Positions 58,543 through 64,000 of a stretch of 64,000 bases of DNA are shown here, piece after piece. Location: positions 124,001 through 188,000 of the forward strand of contig NZ_FRAP01000009.1 of assembly GCF_900142365.1 (NCBI RefSeq), given 5' to 3'. A model generated the notes under the pieces. It did not search any database. It was given only the letters and a program-made list of their open reading frames with translations, and was not told the origin of the DNA. A program made the position numbers and the translations under genes. This stretch comes from Pseudonocardia thermophila. Its GTDB lineage: Bacteria; Actinomycetota; Actinomycetes; Mycobacteriales; Pseudonocardiaceae. Every line of letters starts with the position of its first letter. Position 1 is the first letter of the stretch.

Positions 58543-59337
58543 CTACCCGGCCCGCGGTTCGAGCACCACCACCCCGGGTCCCGCGCCGCGGGCCAGCGCG
58601 GCGAGGACCTCGATCACCGACCACGCGGTCACCGCCGACGTGCGCCCGCCCGACGACGGGTCGACCGCGTTCTCGAACCGCAGCTCGTAGCGGCCCAGCG
58701 GCGACTCCCACTCGACGACGTGCCGGGTGCAGGTCGCGGCGGGATCGGCCACCACGACGACCTCGACCCGGTCCAGGCCCAGCGTGGCCAGGGCGAGCGT
58801 CACCGACGAGTTGGAGGTCCGGGGGAACCTCAGCGCGGCTTCCCGGGCCGATCCGCGGAAGACCTCCCGGGGCTGCGCCACCCCCTCGCCGGCCCCGAGC
58901 GCCGCCGGCCGTTTGATCGTCGTGTGCCGCACCCGGGCGACGGCCGTGCCGGCCCGGGCCGCCGCGGCGAGGATGTCGAAGCCACCGAGCGCGCCGGTCG
59001 GCAGGAGCACCCGGCCGGGCCCGGCGATGAGCGCCGACGCGCAGGGGTACTCGGCGAACACACCTCCCGAGCAGACGACGACGTCCTTGCCGCACCGCGT
59101 GACCCGCGGGATCAGCTCGCGGGCCACGGCGACGGAGGCGGCCTCGACCACCAGGTCGCTCACCGCGATCGCCCGCTCGGTCTCGGCGGCGGTGCTGGCC
59201 GACCGCAGCACGGCGGCCAGCCGGGCCCCGGGAACGCGCCCGCCGCGGATCGCCTCGGCGACGGCGGACCCGATGGCGCCGGCCCCGACGACGCACACCC
59301 CCCGCTCGCCGCCACCGCTCATGCCGCCACCGCTCAT
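58543..59337 (-). CDS. nadX: L-aspartate dehydrogenase
   Basis: A 264-residue NAD(P)-dependent oxidoreductase of the NadX family. The dinucleotide fold is CVVGAGAIGSAVAEAIRGGR; then DLVVEAASVAVARELIPRVT, RCGKDVVVCSGGVFAEY, and LLPTGALGGFDILAAAARAG, where LPTGALGG is characteristic. C-terminal HVVEWESPLGRYELRFEN and GRTSAVTAWSVIEVLAALAR match. It converts L-aspartate to iminoaspartate/oxaloacetate, supplying NAD biosynthesis or serving amino-acid catabolism. The catalytic-histidine region is diverged, so activity should be tested. ATG 59337 overlaps the GGT-like stop (ATGA); the protein is the last of a three-gene operon with a VOC and a GGT-like protein. Confidence 0.88.
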   Translation of the reverse strand: MSGGGMSGGGERGVCVVGAGAIGSAVAEAIRGGRVPGARLAAVLRSASTAAETERAIAVSDLVVEAASVAVARELIPRVTRCGKDVVVCSGGVFAEYPCASALIAGPGRVLLPTGALGGFDILAAAARAGTAVARVRHTTIKRPAALGAGEGVAQPREVFRGSAREAALRFPRTSNSSVTLALATLGLDRVEVVVVADPAATCTRHVVEWESPLGRYELRFENAVDPSSGGRTSAVTAWSVIEVLAALARGAGPGVVVLEPRAG

Positions 59338-60731
59338 ACAGCCACCGCCGTCGCGTCCCAGCGCGGATCCGCCGCCGCCGTGATCCCGTCCGGCGCGGTG
59401 CGCACGAGGGTGTGCGTGCACCGCGCACCCAGCTCCGGCAGGTCGCGGCCCTCCGCGCGGACCGTGCCGTCGGCGTCGAGCAGCCAGCGGGCCGACGTGA
59501 GCGCGTCCGTCAACCGGTCCTCGGGCAGATCCGGCGGGCCGCACAGCAGCCGGCCGAGCAGCTGCGCGTTCCACGCCACCTGCTGCCGCCCGCCCGGGGT
59601 GGCGCCGAGCAGCCAGCCGGTCGGGTGGCGCAGCGCCCAAGCGTGCAGCGTGGTCAGCGGCCGGCGGCCGGGCACCGGGGCGTTGGGGTGACCGGGTGCG
59701 AAGGTGAAGCCGCGGCCGGCCCGGTTGGACAGCACGAGGTCGTAGTCCTCGACCACGATGCCGCTGCCGTACTGGGGGAACGAGTTCGAGTGGACCAGCA
59801 CGACGGCGTTGCCCTCGGCGTCGGCGGCGGCGACCGTCGACGTGCCCTCGTCGGCGCCGAGGTCACCGCGCAGGAGCGCGGCCAGGCTCGCCGCGACGGC
59901 CTGCGGGGAGATCGCGGCCGGAGCGGTCCGGGCGAGCACGTCGGCGAGCGCGGCGCCGTAGGTGGGCAGATGGGTCACCCACAGGCTCTCGGGCGTGTCC
60001 GCGATCGCGGACGCCGGGGCGGCGCGCTCGTCCACGGCCACGGAGCACAGGTCGGCCGCGGTGAGCACACCGCCGTGGCCCTCGACGGTGCGCAGCAGCG
60101 CGCCGGCGACCGGCCCGTCGTGGAACAGCGCCGCGCCCCGCTCGGTGAACTCCTCCAGGACCCGGGCCAGTCCGGGGAGCGCCACGGTGTCGCCGACCTC
60201 GTGCGGCCGTGACCGCGGCGAGTAGCGGCAGCCGCCGGGCTGGTAGGTGGCGAGCAGGTCCCGCGACTCCGCCTCGAGCACGGCGTTCATCGGCGACCAC
60301 CGCATGCCCGAGCGGGCGAGGTCGATCGCCGGGGCGGTGAGCCGCTCGAGCGGCAGCCGCCCGCGCGCGGCCAGGGCGGCGTAGCCCGCCGGCGCGCCGG
60401 GGACGCCGACGGACAACGGCCCGGTGGGCGCGACCCGCCAGCCCGCCGCGGCCGCGGCGTCGTGCAGTCCCGCCGCGGCGCCGCCGAGCGCGACCACCGA
60501 CCGGGGTTGCGGGTGCTCGGGGGTCACGACGAGCGCGACCACGTCGCCGGCGAGGCCGCACTTGGGCGGCAGCGCGACGGTCTCGGCCAGCGCGGTCGCG
60601 ACGGCGGCGTCGAACGCGTTGCCGCCGTCGCGGAGCACCGCGGCACCGACGGCGGCCGCGGCCTCGACTCCGGCCGCGACCGCGCCGATGGTCCCGGACG
60701 CGACGCAGCTGCGGGCACCCACGCCGGGCAC
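59334..60731 (-). CDS. Gamma-glutamyltransferase family protein
   Basis: A 465-residue Ntn hydrolase-family protein, GTG 60731 lying 2 bp after the VOC stop. Landmarks: VAAGVEAAAAVGAAVLRDGG and NAFDAAVATALAETVALPPK (large subunit), then the autocleavage region DEGTSTVAAADAEGNAVVLV, where the small subunit's catalytic threonine/serine would begin, and HSNSFPQYGSGIVVEDYDLV, RGFTFAPGHPNAPVPGRRPL. No signal peptide is seen and it is shorter than classical GGT (about 530-580). The nucleophile context is altered compared with GTTHFSVVD, so it may be a cytoplasmic amidase/acylase rather than a glutathione hydrolase. It may process the same compound handled by the aspartate dehydrogenase. Confidence 0.88.
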   Translation of the reverse strand: MPGVGARSCVASGTIGAVAAGVEAAAAVGAAVLRDGGNAFDAAVATALAETVALPPKCGLAGDVVALVVTPEHPQPRSVVALGGAAAGLHDAAAAAGWRVAPTGPLSVGVPGAPAGYAALAARGRLPLERLTAPAIDLARSGMRWSPMNAVLEAESRDLLATYQPGGCRYSPRSRPHEVGDTVALPGLARVLEEFTERGAALFHDGPVAGALLRTVEGHGGVLTAADLCSVAVDERAAPASAIADTPESLWVTHLPTYGAALADVLARTAPAAISPQAVAASLAALLRGDLGADEGTSTVAAADAEGNAVVLVHSNSFPQYGSGIVVEDYDLVLSNRAGRGFTFAPGHPNAPVPGRRPLTTLHAWALRHPTGWLLGATPGGRQQVAWNAQLLGRLLCGPPDLPEDRLTDALTSARWLLDADGTVRAEGRDLPELGARCTHTLVRTAPDGITAAADPRWDATAVAV

Positions 60732-60733
60732 GG

Positions 60734-61171
60734 TCAGGCCTCGACCTGGCTGGGCCCGTAATGGCGCAGCTCGATGACGTGCCCGTCGGGGTCGGTGACG
60801 TAGACGAGATCGGCGAGGCCGCGGGCACCCCAGCGCCGGTAGGGCCCCTCGATCTTCTCGAAGGCACCGGACTCGACCAGCGCCTTCAGATCGGTCGCCT
60901 CGATCTCCACGGCGAAGTGCGAGACGTTCGTTCCGGTGTTCGGCTGGCGGGCGTCCAGATCGATGATCTGGCCGGGCCGGATCTCGACCGACGGGAACGG
61001 GACCGTCCCCGCGCGGAACTCGTCGAGCCGGTGGACGAGGAACCCGAACTTCTCCACGTACCAGCGCAGAGACGCCTCGGGGTCCTTGACGCGCAGGACG
61101 ATGTGGTCGATCTGCTTGACGGTGACGCAGCCCTGTCCGGTGGCGGGGATGTGGGAGTACGTGACGGTCAT
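60734..61171 (-). CDS. VOC-family (glyoxalase/extradiol-dioxygenase-like) protein
   Basis: A 145-residue vicinal-oxygen-chelate protein: VKQIDHIVLRVKDPEASLRW (first metal histidine), YVEKFGFLVHRLDEFRAGTV, NTGTNVSHFAVEIEATDLKA (second histidine) and VYVTDPDGHVIELRHYGPSQ (the DPDGHxIE block with the glutamate ligand). The positions of H, H and E fit a metal site. Members are dioxygenases, isomerases or resistance proteins. It is the first gene of the operon with GGT-like and aspartate dehydrogenase genes and has no clear ribosome site, so its transcript could be leaderless. The GntR regulator is divergent, 204 bp away, with operator-like palindromes between them. Confidence 0.88.
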   Translation of the reverse strand: MTVTYSHIPATGQGCVTVKQIDHIVLRVKDPEASLRWYVEKFGFLVHRLDEFRAGTVPFPSVEIRPGQIIDLDARQPNTGTNVSHFAVEIEATDLKALVESGAFEKIEGPYRRWGARGLADLVYVTDPDGHVIELRHYGPSQVEA

Positions 61172-61375
61172 CGGGATGGTGTATCCAATCTATGGGTGTA
61201 GTCGGTCGCGAAGAATGAACGAGATGCTTTCCCAGATCTGTGGCCCTCGGCGCCTCCACATTCGGTCGGACCTGCGACGGTGTGTTCCCACTTCGGAACA
61301 CGGTTGTCACATGGACTCGGCTACGATCGGCACCATCCACCGGTTTGCGTATCCAGTAGCCAAGCGAGGAAGCCC
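61172..61375. promoter_or_regulatory. Divergent control region with candidate GntR operators
   Basis: A 204-bp region between the VOC operon and the gntR gene. A clear palindrome, gtgttcc-N6-ggaacac, lies at 61282-61301. Two copies of the motif GTATCCA occur, at 61181-61187 (inside TGGTGTATCCA, next to the VOC start) and 61349-61355 (in front of gntR). FCD-type GntR proteins often bind TGGTATACCA-like sites. Which of these is used is inference. Confidence 0.5.
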
Positions 61376-62029
61376 ATGTCGTCTGTCGGATCGCGCCATC
61401 GATCGCTTCGCGATGAGACCGTCGACGAGATCCGCAGGCTCATCCTCGACGGCGAGCTCGCACCCGGTGAGCGGCTGTCCGAGCTGAGCATGTCCGAGCG
61501 GCTGGGCGTCTCTCGGCTGCCGGTGCGCGAGGCCTTCCGGCGGCTGGAGGCGGAAGGCCTGGTCGAGGCCCTCCCCCGGCGCGGGGTCCGCGTCGTCGAG
61601 CTCGACCAGCACGAGCTGGACACCGTCCGGGAGATGCGGGTGGCGCTCGAGCTGATCGCGGTCCGGCGCACGATCATGAAGGCCGATCCGCAGGTGCGCG
61701 CGACCCTGCGTGACCTGCTCGAGAAGGGCAACGCCGCCAGCGCGGCGGGCGACCGCGAGACCCTGGACGCCATCAACGACCAGTTCCACGACGTCCTCGG
61801 CGAGGGCAGCGGATCCCGCTTCCTCTGCGAGGTCCTGCGGTCCGTCCGCAACCAGGCCCACCACCTCGTGGGCGGCAAGAGCAACGCGGTCGAACCGTCC
61901 TGGTCCGAGCACGCCGCGATCATCACCGCGACCCTCGACGAGGACGAGGAGCTCGCGATGATGCTGATGCGCCGCCACCTCACCCAGCGGCACGCCAACC
62001 AGGGTGGTCTGCATCGCTCGCAGGCCTAG
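61376..62029 (+). CDS. GntR-family transcriptional regulator (FCD/FadR type)
   Basis: A 217-residue regulator with ATG 61376 preceded by GAGGA. N-terminal winged helix: DETVDEIRRLILDGELAPGE, RLSELSMSERLGVSRLPVRE and AFRRLEAEGLVEALPRRGVR. The FCD effector domain follows (VREMRVALELIAVRRTIMKA, DAINDQFHDVLGEGSGSRFL, EPSWSEHAAIITATLDEDEE), with D-x3-H and later H residues that bind a metal and a small carboxylate. It most likely represses the divergent VOC-GGT-aspartate dehydrogenase operon. Its stop is 4 bp from the end of the convergent methyltransferase gene. Confidence 0.92.
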   Translation: MSSVGSRHRSLRDETVDEIRRLILDGELAPGERLSELSMSERLGVSRLPVREAFRRLEAEGLVEALPRRGVRVVELDQHELDTVREMRVALELIAVRRTIMKADPQVRATLRDLLEKGNAASAAGDRETLDAINDQFHDVLGEGSGSRFLCEVLRSVRNQAHHLVGGKSNAVEPSWSEHAAIITATLDEDEELAMMLMRRHLTQRHANQGGLHRSQA

Positions 62030-62033
62030 CCGG

Positions 62034-62693
62034 TCAGGACACGAACCGGAAGAACCGGGTGCTGTCGGGCAGCGGCCGGCTCCGCCCGGTGAAGCGGTGC
62101 GCACCGACCGTCCATCCCCGGTCGGCCGGTTCCCGGACGGCGACGGGCACGAAGCCGTTCTCGCCGAGCACGGCGTTCACCCGCACTGGTCCGGTGCCCG
62201 CCGCGCCGTAGGTGCTCCACACGACGAGCCCGCCCGGACGGCACAGGCAGGGCAGGATCTGCGCGGTCCGGGCGGCGTCGCCGGGATCGACGTTGGCGAA
62301 GACCCCGCACAGCAGGACGAGGTCGGCGGGCACGGCGCCGGCGTACGCGGAGGTCTCCCCCGCGTCGGCGCGGACGACCTCGACACCGGTGAGGCGGGTG
62401 CTGCCGAGCGCTCCGTCGAGGAACGCGGCGTTGAGCGGATCGAGCTCGATCAACCGCGCGGTGACGTCCCTGCCGCGGGGATGGTGGATGAGCACGGGCA
62501 GCAGATCGCGGGCCTGGCCCGCGCACGCGCTCACCACGCGCAGCGGCCCTGCGGGGGACCCGTCCAGCGCCTCGCCCAGCACGTCCTGGACCGCGCTGAG
62601 CCGGTCGGTCTCCACCGAGTCGAGCGCGTCGTAGGGGGCGTGCCAGACGTACCAGGAGGACTCCCTCAGCGAGGGCTCGGCGAGCGGGGCCAC
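62034..62693 (-). CDS. Class I SAM-dependent methyltransferase-like protein
   Basis: A 219-residue protein from GTG 62693: MAPLAEPSLRESSWYVWHAP. An SAM-binding pattern is seen: RVVSACAGQARDLLPVLIHH (motif I, with C-A-G-Q-A in place of the usual D-x-G-x-G), TARLIELDPLNAAFLDGALG (acidic ribose contact) and VPADLVLLCGVFANVDPGDA (motif IV region). The variant motif I makes catalytic activity uncertain, though the same family is present in many actinobacteria. It is 5 bp after the NIPSNAP-type gene and closes the oxygenase operon; it could methylate a hydroxylated product or have lost that role. Confidence 0.78.
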   Translation of the reverse strand: MAPLAEPSLRESSWYVWHAPYDALDSVETDRLSAVQDVLGEALDGSPAGPLRVVSACAGQARDLLPVLIHHPRGRDVTARLIELDPLNAAFLDGALGSTRLTGVEVVRADAGETSAYAGAVPADLVLLCGVFANVDPGDAARTAQILPCLCRPGGLVVWSTYGAAGTGPVRVNAVLGENGFVPVAVREPADRGWTVGAHRFTGRSRPLPDSTRFFRFVS

Positions 62694-62697
62694 GACG

Positions 62698-63024
62698 TCA
62701 CACCTGCGCCGACGCGTCGAGGCCGATCCGCTGCAGCCGGTCCTCCGCCGTGCCCTCGATGACGCACTCGAGCTGCCTGGCGTTGAGGGCGGCGATCTCG
62801 GGGATCTGCTTCTGCGCGAGGTGCTGCCGCTCGAACTCGGCCATCGAGTCGAAGTACGCCTCCAGCACCATGTGGTGCAGCCCGCCGAACGCCGGGGCCC
62901 ACACCGAGTACGGGGTGAGGCCGGCGGCGGTGAGCAGCGCGTTCTTCTCGCGCTGCGCTTGGAGGAACGTCGGCAGCGTGCCGTACTTGAGGTTGCGCAG
63001 GATCTGGTGGCGGTAGGTCGGCAT
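62698..63024 (-). CDS. NIPSNAP-family small protein
   Basis: A 108-residue alpha/beta-barrel-like protein, MPTYRHQILRNLKYGTLPTF, with LEAYFDSMAEFERQHLAQKQ and VWAPAFGGLHHMVLEAYFDS. The first strand and the central SMAEFERQ helix match the NIPSNAP/dimeric alpha+beta barrel families of unknown function that often accompany oxygenases and catabolic genes. It lies 42 bp after the SnoaL-like gene in the same operon. The short length and single-domain structure suggest a dimer; no active-site residue can be named. Confidence 0.75.
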   Translation of the reverse strand: MPTYRHQILRNLKYGTLPTFLQAQREKNALLTAAGLTPYSVWAPAFGGLHHMVLEAYFDSMAEFERQHLAQKQIPEIAALNARQLECVIEGTAEDRLQRIGLDASAQV

Positions 63025-63066
63025 CGAGGTCCTTCACGAGACGAACTCTGCGAACAGGTGGCCCGG

Positions 63067-63591
63067 CTACGGGGTGTCCGTGTGCGGCACCTTCACCCAG
63101 CCCTGGTCGAAGGGGGTGGTGAAGAGGTTGTGGACCCGCATGTGGGAGATCAGCCACCTGCCGTCCACCCGCCGGAAGTCGTTGTCGTACTTGCCGGCGA
63201 TCCACAAGGCCTGCTTGCCGCGGTAGGTGCACGCCTGGAAGTACATGAACCGGCCGCGGGCGACGTCGCCGGCGACGTCGATGGACGGGTTGGTGACGAA
63301 GTGAGCCGAGAACGGCATCCGCTCGACGTTGCGGTCGAACTTCTTGATCAGCGCCTCGCGGCCCTTGGCGGCCCAGCCGGGGTTGCCGTGCGGGCCGACG
63401 CTCTCCCATTCGCCGTCCTCGGTGAACAGCCGAGCGACCTTGACGCCCTTGTCGGTCTCGGCGTCGGTCGCCGCCATGTAGTCGATCATCAGGCCGGTGA
63501 TGGCCTCGCGGGACTCGAGCTCGTCGAGTCGGCGCAGCACGGCGTCGAGGACGCCGGGATCGGTCACGGCGCCGGAGAGGGTGTCAGACAT
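63067..63591 (-). CDS. SnoaL/NTF2-like protein, possible small (beta) subunit partner of the oxygenase
   Basis: A 174-residue NTF2-fold protein, ATG 63591 (MSDTLSGAVTDPGVLDAVLR) overlapping the oxygenase stop by 8 bp. Segments: LESREAITGLMIDYMAATDA, VKVARLFTEDGEWESVGPHG, REALIKKFDRNVERMPFSAH and FVTNPSIDVAGDVARGRFMY. The cone-shaped SnoaL_4 fold is shared by the beta subunits of Rieske ring-hydroxylating dioxygenases, by polyketide cyclases and by delta5-3-ketosteroid isomerases. Its tight coupling to a Rieske alpha-subunit gene favours a beta subunit or an isomerase acting in the same pathway, but the low similarity leaves both open. Confidence 0.82.
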   Translation of the reverse strand: MSDTLSGAVTDPGVLDAVLRRLDELESREAITGLMIDYMAATDAETDKGVKVARLFTEDGEWESVGPHGNPGWAAKGREALIKKFDRNVERMPFSAHFVTNPSIDVAGDVARGRFMYFQACTYRGKQALWIAGKYDNDFRRVDGRWLISHMRVHNLFTTPFDQGWVKVPHTDTP

Positions 63592-64000
63592 CGGTGGCGA
63601 GGGCCTTTCGATAGCGCTCGATGAGCCACTGGTTGAGCTGTGGGATGTTCGACTCCAGCCAGGACAGCGGGCCACGAGGGGCGAACCGCGAGCGCAGCCC
63701 CTGCTGGAGCGCGGCCGTGGTCACCGCGTCCTGGTGGATGGCCAGCTCCTTGCGCTCCTGGAACTTCCGGTACGCCTCGTGGAAGCCCGGCGACTCGACC
63801 GCAGACTTCGGGTAGAGGTTCACCCGCCGCAGGTCGAAGGAGCCGGGGCCGGTCGGATGGATCATCGCCAGCTGCACGAACGTCGGCTGGAGGATGCTGA
63901 ACAGCATCGGCGGGATCGACGCGAACATCACGCGCTTGCGCTGCTCCTCGGTCAGGCCGGGGATGATCTGCGTGGTGCGCCTGCCGTCGGTGCTGGCGAG
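63584..64000 (-). CDS. Rieske-type aromatic-ring-hydroxylating oxygenase alpha subunit, C-terminal part
   Basis: Only the last ~138 residues are inside the window; the start lies beyond the right edge. The visible part is the end of the catalytic (START-fold) domain: QIIPGLTEEQRKRVMFASIP, FSILQPTFVQLAMIHPTGPG, then AIHQDAVTTAALQQGLRSRF, APRGPLSWLESNIPQLNQWL. The last two blocks match the C-terminus of ring-hydroxylating oxygenase alpha subunits (a 'Q-x-G-L-x-S-R...GPLSxLE' pattern). The Rieske cluster and iron ligands are out of view. It would use O2 and electrons from a separate reductase to hydroxylate an aromatic or terpenoid/steroid-like substrate. Confidence 0.82.
   Translation of the reverse strand, partial: LASTDGRRTTQIIPGLTEEQRKRVMFASIPPMLFSILQPTFVQLAMIHPTGPGSFDLRRVNLYPKSAVESPGFHEAYRKFQERKELAIHQDAVTTAALQQGLRSRFAPRGPLSWLESNIPQLNQWLIERYRKALATDV

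Noticed and set aside
1-64000. CRISPR array, prophage, integrase, insertion-sequence transposase, rRNA or tRNA genes
   Set aside because: Looked for on both strands. The repeats have no constant repeats with unique spacers, and no transposase, integrase or RNA gene sequence was seen.

Overview
The window is high-GC DNA with actinobacterial gene families throughout: F420-dependent luciferase-like oxidoreductases, a PknB-type kinase, an LCP ligase, an Eis-type acetyltransferase, a LigD polymerase domain, ECF42/DGPF genes, AIM24 triplets and WS/DGAT. GTG starts and ATGA stop-start overlaps are common. I would place it in the Pseudonocardiales (Pseudonocardia-like) by inference; there is no rRNA, tRNA, phage, plasmid or CRISPR in the window to settle this.

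Layout. 1-6.7 kb (minus): branched-chain-amino-acid-type ABC importer operon (binding protein, LivF, LivH, a LivM-LivG fusion) with its TetR regulator, a DapA-family aldolase and a cyclase-family hydrolase cut by the window edge. 6.8-20.4 kb: housekeeping and envelope genes (Ser/Thr kinase broken by a frameshift, methyltransferase, flavin oxidoreductase, acetoacetate-decarboxylase-like protein, zwf, ABM monooxygenase, F420 oxidoreductase, sugar transferase, MBL hydrolase, LCP protein, lipoprotein, S9 peptidase). 20.5-30.5 kb (minus): an 11-gene, tightly overlapped catabolic operon made of a TetR regulator with two tandem operators, a second Liv-type importer, a thiolase-like/DUF35 pair, an F420-type oxidoreductase, an SDR and an acyl-CoA ligase. 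By eye it is richer in A/T than its surroundings and may be acquired. 30.7-37.7 kb: MFS exporter, FKBP, phosphoesterase, LigD polymerase, then an exported-hydrolase/ABC-ATPase fusion with its permease. 38.1-40.4 kb (minus): ECF42 sigma factor with two DGPF proteins and a membrane protein. 40.6-46.6 kb: broken YdeI gene, three AIM24 paralogues, a coiled-coil protein and hrpB. 47-58.4 kb: zinc-ribbon SDR, secreted nuclease-like lipoprotein, CaiB/BaiF transferase, a HAD-PlsC-WS/DGAT fusion with PlsB (a compact glycerolipid route), Eis-like acetyltransferase, membrane protein. 58.5-64 kb: aspartate dehydrogenase/GGT/VOC operon with divergent GntR regulator, then a Rieske-oxygenase operon entering from the right edge.

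The most unusual non-coding content is a set of dispersed repeats. A 21-bp repeat occurs in mirrored arrays behind two convergent genes (37.7-38.1 kb) and again behind hrpB (46.65-46.78 kb). A perfect 24-bp inverted repeat flanked by 9-bp direct repeats lies inside hrpB. Two long related palindromes (15.8 and 50.8 kb) sit just behind genes, and a ~74-bp element is shared by two gene-free stretches (46.9 and 57.4 kb). Among coding regions the multi-domain fusions (HAD-PlsC-WS/DGAT; exported hydrolase-ABC ATPase; LivM-LivG) stand out.
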